A stretch of DNA of 64,000 bases from Hippopus hippopus (GCA_946811185.2 OX328107.1:42398360-42462359); one strand, 5' to 3'; shown: positions 41,366 to 52,586, counted from the first letter of the stretch. Notes: generated from the letters alone by a model not told the origin. Made by a program: numbers and translations.

Positions 41366-41950
41366 AGCTCTTTACAAAGAATAGAATTTGAAACATGTTC
41401 AGATTGAAAACATTAATTTTGCAGAGGACATATCAGTTTGATAAGAGAAATTCTGTTATTTGAAAGACTAGGAAACATTGTGGGAAAAAGAGAGAAAATG
41501 CCCGTTACCAGCATTTTCTCCTTTTTCCCACAATGTTTTCAATAGCTCACCTCAATAAGGTTGTTGAAACATGGGATTGGTATGTAAAGGGATATCGTAG
41601 CAGGGGCATAAAATGGAAATCTGTGTCATTTGGAATGTAAATGTTATGTTTTTTAACAGTGTGTCAAGCCAAGTAACATGTGAAAATAATTACCATTTTA
41701 CACCTATGTCTGTCTTCATCCGACCCTTTACCACACAAGCCTGTGTTAAAACTACCTCCGAGGGAAGATGGCTTTTGAAAACATTGTGGGAAAAGGAGAA
41801 AATGCTGGTAACCAGCATTTTCTCCTTTTCCCACAACGTTTTCTACACTTTCAACAAAAATTTAATGGTCTGAGACATGTTACAGTTGTGGTTTTTAAAT
41901 GCTGTCAGGATGGACAAGTTTAAAATTTTGTCTTGTTGTAAAGGGTCCAC
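41366..41950. repeat. Two family A MITEs
   Basis: 41366-41597 minus (diverged flanks, good palindrome) and 41722-41950 plus (perfect arms at 41782-41840). Confidence 0.88.
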
Positions 41951-42194
41951 AAAATTAACCCTTGTAGACAGTAAACTGTTTTCGTATTGCAGCTTTGTGG
42001 CAAAGCAGCAGTATCTCCTTTTGCTCCAGTGTTTGCCAAGATATTGGTGTATTAAATATTTCTGTTACTTTGAGAAAGATAGCTTTTGAAAACATTTTCT
42101 TTCTGATCAGAAACAGATAAATTGCTTATAAATGTTTTCTTTCGCCATAATTTGGTCAACTGTATTCTTTTCAAGTTAAGTTATGCTGGCCTGA

Positions 42195-42423
42195 TTAACC
42201 CTTTACCACACAATCCCGAGTTTTAAAGACCCTAAGAAAGAAGCTTTGTTAAAACATTGTGGGAAAAGGAGAAAATGCTGGTAACCAGCATTTTCTCCTT
42301 TTCCCACAATGTTTTCTACCTTTCCAAAGGCAATTTTCTAATTTTTAGTCGCAGTCATTTTTTAGTGTGCCAAAGTTTTCAGTTTGGGCAAATCTAAAAT
42401 TTTGTCGTTTGGTAACAGGTTAA
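42195..42423 (+). repeat. Family A MITE, TTAA at both ends
   Basis: 229 bp, TTAA at 42195-42198 and 42420-42423; a good reference for the plus orientation. A short A fragment (AAAGATAGCTTTTGAAAACAT) precedes it at 42075. Confidence 0.93.
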
Positions 42424-42499
42424 GATGTTCATCTATAGACTTGGATTTTGATGATTTCACAAGTAAAGAGGGAATAGAAAATTGTGTTCTCACATGTTT

Positions 42500-42640
42500 C
42501 TCCTATTTGAATTGTCTTCACCTGCACAATGAGAAAAATGCATTCCAAGGCACCAGCTGGTCTTCTTCATAAAGTCAGAACAACATTCAATAGTGAGAGA
42601 GGAATGATTCTTGTTAAAATAACTTAGCTGGTAAAGTGCT
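42500..42640 (-). mobile_element. SINE fragment (main family), minus strand
   Basis: GGCACCAGCTGGTCTTCTTC, AATAGTGAGAGAGGAATGATTC and AACTTAGCTGGTAAAGTGCTGG follow the order of the reversed SINE but are decayed. Confidence 0.5.
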
Positions 42641-42649
42641 GGAATAGGC

Positions 42650-42878
42650 TTAACCCTTTATCACACAATGACGCCTTTTAACACCCCTGAAGAAGAAGCC
42701 TTTTGAAAACATTGTGGGAAAAGGAGAAAATGCTGGTAACCAGCATTTTCTCCTTTTCCCACAAAGTTTTCTACCCTATCAAAGAAAAGTTGCGTCATTT
42801 GAGCCACTATGAAGTTGTCGTCTGCAAATGCTTTCAATTTGGATAGGTCTTAAATTTTGCCGTGTGGTAAAGGGTTAA
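42650..42878 (+). repeat. Family A MITE, TTAA at both ends
   Basis: 229 bp. Its right TTAA (42875-42878) doubles as the left TTAA of a family C element. Confidence 0.93.
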
Positions 42879-43240
42879 AGGCCTAATAATAGACAAAAAA
42901 TCAAAGGTGTAAAAACGCATTTAAATCATACCATTTACAGGTATGGAAAGTATTGTGAAGATGACAATCTCTTATTGTGTGGTTGGTCCAAGTGGTAGTC
43001 GTTGGCAGAAAAATGAATGTTAAAATCAGGCAAAAAGTAAACAAAGAATAGAGTGATCTGGCAGGTTTTAAGGTAGTTTTGAAATTAATTTCTCTGCTAA
43101 CGACTAACACTAAGGGACTGACCGTACAATAACAGATTGTCATTTTCACAATGATTTCCATACTTTTAAATGGTATGATTTAAATTGAAAAGTATTTTAA
43201 CACCCAGTTTGTTTACTTTTGGCAGCTATTGCTAAAAGTT
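42875..43240. repeat. Family C foldback element (copy 2)
   Basis: Left TTAAAGGCCTAATAATAG; inner arms AAATCATACCATTTACAGG and TACTTTTAAATGGTATGATT; TATTGTGTGGTTGGTCCAAG against CTGACCGTACAATAACAG. Same order and length as 2299-2674. Confidence 0.8.
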
Positions 43241-43330
43241 GCTTTGGTGCACAGTGTAGATTACAATATATAGACTGTGCAGAGAATGTGCAGTTTAATC
43301 TCAAGTTTACACAGTCCAGTACTTTGTGTT
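43241..43330. repeat. Family B core fragment
   Basis: GTGTAGATTACAATATATAGACTG and GTGCAGTTTAATCTCAAGTTTACACAG form an imperfect palindrome. Confidence 0.5.
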
Positions 43331-43424
43331 ATGTTGTTGCAAAAACAACCTTGGAAGAGCAATAGTTCTGCTATTTTTCCAATTTGAAAAAGTCCATTTC
43401 TTTCAGATGTAATCAGCATGGAAA

Positions 43425-43502
43425 CACATGAAAAGTTTAGTTGTAGCCATAATATGACTGAAATATTGTTGAAAGCACCATAACGCAAATCGATCAACTT
43501 CC
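43425..43502 (+). mobile_element. SINE tail fragment (main family)
   Basis: TTGTAGCCATAATATGACTGAAATATTGTTGAAAGCACC followed by an AATC-like tail. Only the last 75 bases of the SINE. Confidence 0.55.
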
Positions 43503-43733
43503 TTCAACCGTTTACCACACAATCCCGAGTTTTAACGACCTTGACAGAGAGAGCTTTTGAAAACAATTTGGAAAAAGGAGAAAATGCTGGTAAACAGCAT
43601 TTTCTCCTTTTCCCAAATTGTTTTGTAACCTTTCAAAGACAAATCCAACTATGTCAGCCACATTTGATTTATGGTTAGCAAGTTTTCTTACGCTTGGACA
43701 AGTACAAAATGTTGTCATTTCATAAAGTATTAA
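43503..43733 (+). repeat. Family A MITE with double matched arm changes
   Basis: The left arm reads AAAACAATTTGGAAAAAGG and the right arm CCTTTTCCCAAATTGTTTT. Relative to the consensus (CATTGTGGG/CCCACAATG), two base pairs have changed on both sides so that pairing is kept. Confidence 0.9.
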
Positions 43734-43772
43734 AGCATTAGCTCCTTTTCTTATCACATGTATGTTACGGAG

Positions 43773-44032
43773 CCCTGTAGCGCAGTTGGTAGCACACAGG
43801 ACATGAAGTAAGGGGTTCGCTGATTTAGTTTTCCTGCTCGGCCAATTTTTATAGGATTGGTGATTGTCATTGTGACAATTCATTCCTCTTTCACTGCTGA
43901 TCGTTGTTTTGACCATGGATAGATGAAAAAGCAGCTAGAGGCTTGGGAAGGACTATGCAATGTACTGCTAAAAGAAACTCTGGATTAGTGCACTAGCTGC
44001 TGCGATATAAATGAAAGACTTGAAAACGACAT
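43773..44032 (+). mobile_element. tRNA-derived SINE (main family), full length, diverged
   Basis: Box A type GCCCTGTAGCGCAGTTGGTA (43774-43793), box B region GGGGTTCGCTGATTTAG (decayed), body with AAAAGCAGCTAGAGGCTTGG. Ends right at the TTAA of the next A copy. Confidence 0.82.
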
Positions 44033-44260
44033 TAACCCTTTATCACCAAATCCCGACTTTTAACAACCTTGAAGAAAGAGGCTTTTGAAAACATTGTGGG
44101 AAAAGGAGAAAATGCTGGTGACCAGCATTTTCTCCTTTTCCCACAATGTTTTCTTCCCTTCCTAAAACAATTTTCAGTTCTTAAGTCACATTTATTTTGT
44201 CGTCTGCAAATGCTTTCAATTTGGACCAGTCTAAAATTTTGTCGTTTGGTAATGAGTTAA
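44033..44260 (+). repeat. Family A MITE, TTAA at both ends
   Basis: 228 bp, TTAA at 44033-44036 and 44257-44260; perfect arms with centre GGTGACC. Confidence 0.93.
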
Positions 44261-44439
44261 ACACCATACAACCAAACAAACGAACAATCTAATGATATTT
44301 TCAAAAGCTGTAATGCGAGTAAAAAAGTCGCATCTGAACAGTGATGGGTCAAAATGAAAAATGAAGAAAAAGGGATTCCTGCTTTGATATGGTGTATTGG
44401 TTTTGAAAAGAAAATGTTTTGCTGTGGTTTTGATATATT

Positions 44440-45437
44440 CACCCTTTACAATCCAGTCCAAAACTTTAATGACTCAGAGGAAAAAAAGTTTTCTAAAATA
44501 TCATGGTAAAAGGAGAAAATGCAGGTAACCAGTAATGTCCATTTGTCCCATTATTTTCCCTTTCAAAGTGCACAAACTCAATCACTGAAGGATTATTTAA
44601 TTTGTTAAAAGATTATGCCTTCAGTAATAGAAGAGCAAAATATTTTATTGTGGTCTGGCTTTAGTTGTTCAGCAGACCACTTTTGAAAACAATGGAGCAG
44701 AAGGAGAAGTTGCTCATAATGATCAGTTTCTTCTTTGTCTTGTGGTATATTAATGTTTCATACCATGATTCATCAGTCTTTTTTTTTTCCCCTGGGATAA
44801 AGATATTAATTTCAAAGTCATCTGTTGTAAGATTGTTTCACAAATTCAGGAGATAACCCATCCACTGAACAATCACCAGTATTAATGACCGCGAGTATGA
44901 CAGCTTTTGAAAGCATTGTGGGAAAAGGAGAAAATGGTGGTAAACCAGCATTTTTCTCCTTTTTCCCACAATATTTTCTACCCTTTCAAAGACAAGGTTC
45001 ATCATTTGAGCCTGTATTTAATTTGTCACATGCAAACGCTTTGCATGTGGAGGGGTCTAAAATTTTGTGGTTAGTTGAAGAATTAAAACAAGATTAGTTT
45101 TCATTTTTACACAGGTTTTAGTCAATGATATAAATGTAAATGAGTAGGGACTATAAACATGAAATTTTGTTGGGGGGGGGGGGAGAAATGATAATTACTG
45201 ACAAGTATTTAACCCTTTACCACACAGCAAAATTTAAGACCTATCCAAATTGAAAGCATTTGCAGACGACAATTTCATAGTGGCTCAAATGACGCAACTT
45301 TTCTTTGATAGGGTAGAAAACTTTGTGGAAAAAGGAGAAAATGCTGGTTACCAGCATTTTCTCCTTTTCCCACAATGTTTTCAAAAGGCCTCTTCTTCAG
45401 GGGCGTTAAAAGGCGTCATTGTGTGGTAAAGGGTTAA
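44440..45437. repeat. Family A MITEs: three copies and one fragment
   Basis: 44440-44610 plus (truncated), 44680-44760 core fragment, 44852-45086 plus (complete, diverged ends), 45209-45437 minus (229 bp, TTAA both ends). A poly-G run lies at 45172-45183. Confidence 0.85.
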
Positions 45438-45999
45438 AGGGCTGCCTTTATCCCTCTTCCTGCTACTGTATAGCAGAATGTTGTTTGATTTAACTGATTC
45501 AAAGTCAAAAAGTTAAGGGTCATTTATGTATGAGTTGGAAAGGTAAATCTCTAAATTCCCTTTGTATTTGAAAAACTGACTTTACTAAAGACATTTTTAT
45601 GTAGAAAAACCACCTTGGGTAAAATGAATCTTTGATAATTATATTGAGACAGTCGAGAGGGTTGGAGGGCGAGGTTGGGGATAGTATCGTTGGAAATACA
45701 AAAATTGCTAATTTGTTGTTATGAGAAATTTCTTCCCTTGTCTCAGTGTTTCAAAAGGTATAATGCTGAAAGGGTAAAGAATTTGTGATATGCTGACAAA
45801 GCTGAGTCATAAAAGAAAATTGTTGACAAATTATCTTTTTCAGTCTCAGTATGTACTTAGGGATCAACACTGTTATCTGCCCTTGGCCTTGTGTCGTAAC
45901 AGTCAGCATCTATTTCTCATAACCATCACTTGTATTATTCACCCATTACTTAATAAGATTTCCAGTTTTTTTCATGACCCTAATTATTGATTGATCAAT
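45438..45999. other. Unique stretch, no gene seen
   Basis: AT-rich; the 66-codon ORF at 45790 has no recognisable features. Confidence 0.4.
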
Positions 46000-46207
46000 T
46001 GAATGGTGTGTTATGTGGCTTTAAACTTTATTGCAGTCATAGCAAGGTGACAGCTCCATATCACATATGTACTGGGTTTCACAAGTACAAGGCTTGGGTT
46101 CTGAAGTGTCTCGCCCAAGGACACTTCTACAAAAAACCCAGTGGGTCCAGTGAGGCTTGATCTCGGGGCCCCCTGGTTATGAGTCCTACTGTGTACCACT
46201 GAGCCTT
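46000..46207 (-). mobile_element. tRNA-derived SINE, fourth family, minus strand
   Basis: On the minus strand the head reads GCAAGGCTCAGTGGTACAC (box A type) and CCCGAGATCAAGCCTC (box B type), then AGTGTCCTTGGGCGAGACAC, and a tail of ATTGATCAATCAAT. It differs from the main family. Confidence 0.68.
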
Positions 46208-46290
46208 GCAGGACTTTGATGACCATAATGATGAAAGCCTTTGAGAAGGTTATTATGAAAAGGAGAAAATGCTCTTTACCAGCAGCTTCA
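46208..46290 (+). repeat. Family A fragment
   Basis: GATGACCATAATGATGAAAGCC to AAAAGGAGAAAATGCTCTTTACC; right half missing. Confidence 0.6.
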
Positions 46291-46340
46291 GCACAGCTCT
46301 TGTAAAAGCCCTTTCTAGTCTCCATCATCATCATTGTCAT

Positions 46341-46604
46341 TTTTAGCTCGGCTGTTGTCGAAGAAAACATCAAATTATCGAGAACAGCCCTGTTGTCGTC
46401 TTCTTTGTCTGGGTTTATATTACTGAAGATATTTACTTCATACTTGGACTAGTGTTTAACTATCAAAAGGGAAACACAAACATCAGGGGCAGGTAATCAT
46501 CACTGTATTCTTGACACAGTTATGCCCCTTTTAGTCTCATGATTTTCATTTAAAAGCAAGCCAGTGCAGCTGAGCATTGGCACCAGCATGCAGTGCTCTT
46601 GTTT
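46341..46604 (+). mobile_element. Hairpin-ended element 7 (HEE7), short
   Basis: 5' AGCTCGGCTGTTGTCGAAG (46345); 3' CAGCTGAGC (46567-46575), complementary to GCTC(G/A)GCTG; then GCACCAGCATGCAGTGC and CTCTTGTTT. Shares its interior (TTACTTCATACTTGGACTAG; ACACAGTTATGCCCCTT) with the element at 58487. Confidence 0.6.
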
Positions 46605-46719
46605 GGCAGGAGAGTGACTCTCAGCTTCATGTTCCATGGCTTTCCTAAACTCTTTGCTAGATATCACAAAAACAGACTTTCTATACAGCATTTATAGACT
46701 ATAAATTCAGTGCTGCTTA

Positions 46720-46844
46720 AATGGTTTGAGTTGTCATTGAAAGAGTAGAAAATATTTTTGGAAAAAGAGAAAATGCTGGTTTCTCCTTTGTCCACGATGT
46801 TTTCAAAGGGCCTCTTCTTCAGAGGTTGTTTGGTAAAGGGTCAA
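46720..46844 (-). repeat. Family A fragment with deleted palindrome centre
   Basis: GAAAAAGAGAAAATGCTGG joined directly to TTTCTCCTTTGTCCACG; end TTGTTTGGTAAAGGGTCAA. Confidence 0.72.
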
Positions 46845-47160
46845 CAAAAACTTGCAAGATCTTCTTGTCTGAAATTGGATGGCTTAAACTGTTGGTATTT
46901 TGTATGTCACATGATAACATGATACAGGTATCTATAGTATGAAATATTTTAAGATTATTTCCCTAGGGTCAAATCTAGCTCCACCAGGGGGATCACATGT
47001 TTCACATACAGAGTATTTTATGAAGACTTTTAAAAAATGATTTTGACTATAACTAAAGTATGTTGACATTTTAAATGAATTAAAGTATTTCATCTTGTAT
47101 TCCTGTATCAAAGTTTTTCAAATTATGTCCTTTGGGGTCAAACATGTGGGGGTCACATGT
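46845..47160 (+). repeat. Decayed interior sequence of an HEE1-type element
   Basis: TCTTGTCTGAAATTGGATGG...TTGGTATTTTGTATGTCAC and GGGTCAAATCTAGCTCCACC follow the 165-bp unit of HEE1. No ends are preserved. Confidence 0.6.
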
Positions 47161-47698
47161 CACTGGCCACAACTCGGCCGATTCCATACCTACATCTAAC
47201 CTCGTCCATATCAAGGGAGTTTCCATTTTGAAAGAATGGTACTACCAGTCAAATGATCTTAAACATGGTGGTACCCTGTTAATCAATTAGCAAAGGCAAC
47301 AACAGCCACGTTAAGTAACCTATCGCTAAAAAGTGCCAATGTAATTGATAGACCAGGTTAGAAAATACATGCACAAACTGTTGTCATCGAAAATTATAAT
47401 TAGAAGGATTCCAACTGACAGTAACTGTTGTGAGTAGTGTTTGCTTTCTAAGTGTTACTTTGTGTTATGACTTTAAAAACGGTGAAGCAGTGTACTTCTG
47501 AAGAAGAAATGTGTCGTGTCGGTGCATATCAAGCTACCTGATATAGCCGAGCAACTTGATCGACAGATCACCTGAAGTTTGCTGAATTGGTCATGTATTT
47601 TAGAAGCAATATAAAAGAGGAATTTCTTCTTGTTTGAAACCATAATGCTAAAGCACATACAGTATATAGTTTGATTGTTACATCATATTATGGTAGTC
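47161..47698. other. Unique stretch, no gene seen
   Basis: No exon or repeat recognised on either strand. Confidence 0.4.
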
Positions 47699-48129
47699 TT
47701 AACCCTTACCACACAATCCCGACTTTTAACGACCCTGAGAAAGAAGCCTTTTGAAAACATTCTGGGAAAAGGAGAAAATGTTGGCAAGCAGCATTTTCTC
47801 CTTTTCCCACAATGTTTTCTACCCTTCCAACAACAAACTTAATTTTTTCAGCCACATTTATTTTGTCATCTGCAAATACTTCCAATTTGGACTGGTCTAA
47901 ATATGTATCGTTTGGTAAAGAGTTTACTCTTTTCAAGTGATTCCATGTTTTGATGTCCCTGTAGAAGCAGGCATTTGAAAACATTGTGGGAAAAAGTGAA
48001 AATGCTGGTTACCAGCATTCTATCCTTTTCCCACTGTTTTGTATCCTTTCAGTTACAACTTTTATTGCTTGAGCTGTTGCTTACAAATGCTTTCAATGTG
48101 GATAAATCTAAAATTTTGTTAAGAGTTAT
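47699..48129 (+). repeat. Two family A MITEs
   Basis: 47699-47924 (TTAA at left, palindrome with GCAAGCAGC centre) and 47936-48129 (starts inside, right arm decayed). Confidence 0.87.
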
Positions 48130-48779
48130 ACTAAGTTGTTCTCAATATGCTTAGGAAAAGTAGCAAATGTTAAAATGCCTGAAGTTAGTACTATGGAAAA
48201 CATCTTGAGAAATAGGAGTAACTGCTTGTTTACAACCATTTATTGCTTGTACCACAATGTTTTGTAAAAGTTGTCTAGTGCAGGGGCATTAGAAGTGCTA
48301 TTCGTATGGAAATGGGTTCCAGTGGCTATAAATCATAGTGATATATTTACCTGTGCTAAGTGTATTAGGTTTATAATTGACACGTTTTACATACACTTCT
48401 GCCGAAATACAATACCAAAAACTTAGCCTTTTGTGACTCTGTGGGTCTGATTCATTATTGTATGTAGTATATTTGTTTATACCCAGGTATTGTTAAGTTT
48501 GATCGGTAGCTCAGATGAATTTGTGCACTGACGCGTATACGTATACAATCTTCGATCAATCAGATTAAATTCAACTAATTGACAAAATCTGTCTCGTTGA
48601 AAAATGGCTGAAATAGACTGATCAGGTTGAACGTTTAGAGGTTGTGACAGATAGGTTTTGACATCATCTGTGTGATTATTTTGTATCTTTATATGGGCTT
48701 AAATCTGATGAGGTTTGTGGTTCAGTTTAGATCATTACTTTGAGGAACATAATCGCTTCACTGGTGACTCTGAAATTGT
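48130..48779. other. Unique stretch with an old A-like core
   Basis: 48190-48260 resembles the old A subfamily. The remainder, including ACGCGTATACGTATAC near 48531, shows no gene. Confidence 0.4.
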
Positions 48780-48925
48780 CAGTGTTTGTTTGATGTTGAG
48801 CTCTGTTTTTGACAATATTTCTGTCATATCCAGGTGGCTATAATATATTGTAGTGCACCTTTCTGGAATTTCTTTTACCAGCACTTCAGAGAACACTCTA
48901 TCCAAGCCACGGCTGCTTGAGCACA
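48780..48925 (-). mobile_element. SINE (main family) fragment, minus strand
   Basis: TTTTTGACAATATTTCTGTCATATCC, TAGTGCACCTTTCTGG and CTATCCAAGCCACGGCTGCTT; head absent. Confidence 0.7.
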
Positions 48926-48934
48926 CAAACATGT

Positions 48935-50129
48935 TTAACCCTATACCACACAATCCCGACTTTTAACGACCCAGCGGAGGAAGCCTATTGAAAACATTGT
49001 GGAAAAAGGAGAAAATGCTGGTAACCAGCATTTTCTCCATTTCCCACAATGTTTTCTAACCTTTCAAAAATAAAATTAAATTTTTGGGTCACATTCGTTT
49101 TGTGGTAAATAAAAGCTATTAATTTGGACAAATCTAAAATTTTGTTGTTTGGTAAAGAGTTAACTATTTTAACTCTTTACCATACGGGAAAACTGTAGAC
49201 TTGTGCAATTTGAAAGCGTCTAAAGAGGACAGTTTCTGTCTGGCTTAAATGATGAAACTAGCATTTAACCCTTTCCCAAATGGCAAATTTTAGACTCTTC
49301 CAAACTGAGAGCATCCACAGACGACAAATTCAGAATTGGTACAAATGAGCTTTAGGTCTCAGATAGGGAAGAAAACATTGTGGGAAAAGGAGAAAATGCT
49401 GGTTACCAGCATTTTCTCCTTTTCCCTCAATGTTTTCAAAAGCCTTCTTTCCCAGGGTCATGAAAACCAGGGATTGTTCGGTAAAGGGTTAAATGAGTAG
49501 AAAACATTAGTGGAAAAACAAAATAGACTGTTCTCCTTTTCACAGAATGTTTTTAAAAGTGTTCTTTCTCAAGTTCGTTGAAACATGGGAATGTGTGGTA
49601 AAGGGTTAAATTTTAAGTTTTAAATTTTGGACTGGTCCAAATTCAAAGCAATTCCTGATGACAAATCAAACTATGGGATGTCTTTGAAAGGATAGAACGC
49701 ATTGTGGAAAAAGGAGAGAATGCTTGTTACCAGCATTTCCTTCTTTTCCAGCAATATTTTCAAAAGCCATCTTCCTGGTTGATTGATTGATCAATTGAAT
49801 GTTGTTTAACGCTGTTTTCAACATTATTTCAGTTATATCACGTTGTCCAGAGCAACTATCCATGCTTTCCTGAAGTTTCTCTTTACCAGTGCTCCGCACA
49901 ATATTCTTTCCAAGCCACTTGCTGTTTTCCCATATAACCATCGTCGAAGCAACGGTCAGCAGTGAGAGAGGAATGAATCCTGTTGTAATGACTATCATCC
50001 ATCCTCGGAAAGAAATGGGCCAAGCTGGGGATCAAACCCCCTGTTCTCAAGTCCTGTACCCTACCGACTGAGCTATCAGGGCTAGGCTTTTCATGGTTGA
50101 GACACTTGATTGTTTGGTAAAAGATTAGA
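48935..50129. repeat. Chain of five family A MITEs, one split by a SINE
   Basis: 48935-49163 plus, 49169-49268 minus (half), 49265-49492 minus (228 bp), 49489-49611 minus (left part deleted), 49608-50129 minus (SINE inside). Shared TTAA: 49265-49268, 49489-49492 and 49608-49611. 48935-49163 and the next are six bases apart. Confidence 0.92.
49778..50085 (-). mobile_element. tRNA-derived SINE (main family), full length, minus strand
   Basis: Tail complement TTGATTGATTGATCAATTG at the left. On the minus strand the head reads AGCCCTGATAGCTCAGTCGG (box A type) and GGGGTTTGATCCCC (box B type). One of the best copies for defining the family. Inserted within a family A copy. Confidence 0.9.
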
Positions 50130-50214
50130 TAATGTTAAGAGATGAAAGAGGAATGTATCTGGTAATGGTGACAACAGGACACAATGATGATCATCAGTGA
50201 CCTCACTAAGAGTG

Positions 50215-50430
50215 TAGCCCGGCCCAGTAGCTCAGTTGGTAACATACAGGGCTGGAAATGAGGAGGTCCCTGGTTTGAATCTCAAACTCCACCAGTTTCT
50301 TTCTGCAGGTCTATGATTGTCATTGAATCCTTTCACTGCTAATCATAATGCTTTTGACAATGGTTATGTGGGAAAACAGCTAGTACCTTGGGTTACGAGT
50401 GAATTTGACTGACTGAAAAATAATTTTGTA
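50215..50430 (+). mobile_element. tRNA-derived SINE (main family)
   Basis: CCCGGCCCAGTAGCTCAGTTGG head (box A type at 50225-50240), CTGGTTTGAATCTC box B type, body GTGGGAAAACAGCTAGTACC; 3' part truncated. Confidence 0.85.
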
Positions 50431-50438
50431 TCACTTAT

Positions 50439-50671
50439 TTAACCCTTTTCCACACGATCCTGTGTTCTAACAACCCTGAAAAAAGAGGGTTCTGAAAACA
50501 TTGTGGGATAAGGAGAATATGCTGGTAATCAACATTTTTTCCTTTTCCCACAATATTTTCTACCTGTTCAAAAGCAAATCCCATCATTTGAACAACATGC
50601 ACATTTAATTTGTTGTCTGCAAATGCTTTCAGTTTGGACAAGTCTACAACTGTATTGCGTCAGGTAAAGAA
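50439..50671 (+). repeat. Family A MITE
   Basis: TTAA at 50439-50442; palindrome 50496-50560 with decayed centre (GGTAATCAACATT). Confidence 0.87.
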
Positions 50672-50910
50672 CATTCTTAGTCTTTCTGAATCTATAGTTA
50701 AACAAAGAACACTCTAAATAATGTGTGTTAAGAATGGTTAGTGAATATAGAACCTAATCACCTAAAGTTAAATGCTTAAAATGCATGTGATAACAGTATG
50801 CCTTAAAAGGAGAATTCCTGTGTGATGAGCAATTTCTACTTGTGCCACAATGCTTTCAAAAGTGGTCTGGTGTGAGATGAAAAGGTCATCTGCTGGAGGT
50901 TAGGTATTGA
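50672..50910. repeat. Family E right half and old A-subfamily copy
   Basis: 50672-50755 ends GAATGGTTAGTGAATATAG (E). 50770-50905 has AAAAGGAGAATTCCTG...ACTTGTGCCACAATGC and AAAAGGTCATCTGCTGG, like 2690-2845. Confidence 0.55.
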
Positions 50911-51116
50911 CCCTTACAGTGTCAAATAGACCCAACCTATATATTCAGTCTGGGAAACAGAGCCACAAAGTTGCAATTTTCAAGGTTGTTCTCACCCAGA
51001 ATTTCTCAGCAAAACAGACAGTGTAGATCAAAGATCAGACTGCATGTTTTGTGCAGTCTGATCTTTGATCTATGCTACTGCAAAGACAGCTAGAGTTATG
51101 GAAGGTTCTTTAACCT
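50911..51116. repeat. Family B MITE
   Basis: Core at 51012-51075 is nearly perfect: GACAGTGTAGATCAAAGATC against GATCTTTGATCTATGCT. Outer ends decayed. Confidence 0.8.
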
Positions 51117-51345
51117 TTTAATTGCCACACAATTCAAAGTTTTAATGACCCTGTGAAAGAAACCTTTTGAAAACATTATGGAAAAAAGAGAAAATGCTGA
51201 TAAACAGCATTTTCTCCATTTCCCACAATGTTTTCTACCCTATCAAAGAGAAATCATCATTTGAGCTACATTTAAATTGTCGTCTGCAACTGCTTTCAAT
51301 TTGCACCAGTATGAAATTCTGTTGTTTGGTGAAGAGAGAATGGGT
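51117..51345 (+). repeat. Family A MITE
   Basis: Palindrome 51170-51235 with mismatched left arm (ATTATGGAAAAAAG). End TTGTTTGGTGAAGAGAG. Confidence 0.85.
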
Positions 51346-51699
51346 AACCAGTCCCTAGTTATCAATATGCTGACTTGAAATCTCTGAGGAGAAAAAGAGG
51401 AGGGAAAAAAAGTTTTCTGTTTTTTTCTGCAGTTCATGTTTTTAGTTGTATATATAGATAGATATGTATGTATGTACATCAATATAGCAGAAGTCGGGGT
51501 CTGGAGTCCTCTTGATTCCAAGAGATATCAATACATAACACTGGCATCACCGTCTGGAAGGAGAGGGGGACGCTACGTAACAAAATGGGAGAAAATTTTA
51601 ATACTCATTTGTAAAGGAAGGAAGTCACATAACAAAACAGAAAAAATAGTTAAATGTTCATCTTGAAGAGGGGTTCCTCATAACAACATGGGAGGTAAT
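51346..51699. other. Unique stretch with a short GATA/TATG-rich tract
   Basis: 51450-51475 is TATATATAGATAGATATG-like. A 76-codon ORF (51436-51666) lacks domains. Confidence 0.4.
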
Positions 51700-52192
51700 T
51701 TAACTCTACCACATGGCTAAATTTTTGACTTCCCAAAATTGAAAGGATTTGATGATGACAAATTTAACGTGGCTAGAATGTTGGTATTTCTCTTTGAAAG
51801 GGTGGAAAACATTGTAGGAAGAGAAGAAAATGCTGCTAAGGAGAATTTTCTCCTATTCTCATAATGTTTTCCACCCATCAAATGTAGAAAACACCTTTAA
51901 CCCTTTACCACACAATCGCGACTTTTAACGACCCTGAGAAATAAGCCTTTTGAAAACATTGTGGGAAAAAGAGAAACTGCTGGCAACCTGCATTTTCTCC
52001 TTTTCCTACATTCTTTTCTACCCTTCCCAAAACAAATTTTAATTTTTGAGTCATGTTTAATTTGTCGCCTGAAAATGCTCTCAATTTAGACAAGTCTAAA
52101 ATTTTGTTGTATGGTACAGAGTAACATTTACCATCTGCAAATGCTTTCAATTTGGTTTAGTCCAAAATTTTGTTGTTTGGTAACAAGTTAGT
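51700..52192. repeat. Two family A MITEs and a duplicated 3' end
   Basis: 51700-51890 minus; 51897-52124 plus; 52125-52192 repeats only the last block (CATCTGCAAATGCTTTCAA...GTTTGGTAACAAG), as if two insertions or a slippage had occurred at the end. Confidence 0.85.
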
Positions 52193-52399
52193 CACTGAGG
52201 CAGTGACTAGGCCAAAAATATTGGGAGCCACCAGTGTCCCCCTGGGTAAAATCTTAGGAGACTTTCTGTAAAACATGGGACAAAGACCATGTCAAATAAA
52301 GTTGACTTCATGCCTGTCAAGTTAACTTGTATGGATATTACTACAACCTTCATTGCAAACAGGGATTGTATATACATATACATATTTCAAGGTGAGCTT

Positions 52400-52586
52400 T
52401 GCTGTCCCAGGTGACAGTTCTTGTTCCCTCACTGTTGATCATTGTTTTAACAATGTTTATCTGGGAAAGCAGCCAGTGGCTTTGGAAGAATATTGTGCTA
52501 AGTACTGGTGAAAGTATCCCAAGAAAAGCTTGGATAGGTACACTGGCTACCTTGATACAACTGAAAAAATGTGGAAATGGGCATTA
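52400..52586 (+). mobile_element. Headless SINE (main family)
   Basis: Starts near TCACTGTTGATCATTGTTTTAAC, the same place as the headless copies at 8125 and 14110. Ends GGAAATGGGCATTAA at the TTAA of the next A copy. Confidence 0.75.

Noticed and set aside
43512..43916. 134-codon minus-strand ORF
   Set aside because: Covers a family A copy and the head of a SINE; no independent coding sign.
50215..50290. tRNA gene
   Set aside because: Same reason; head of a main-family SINE.
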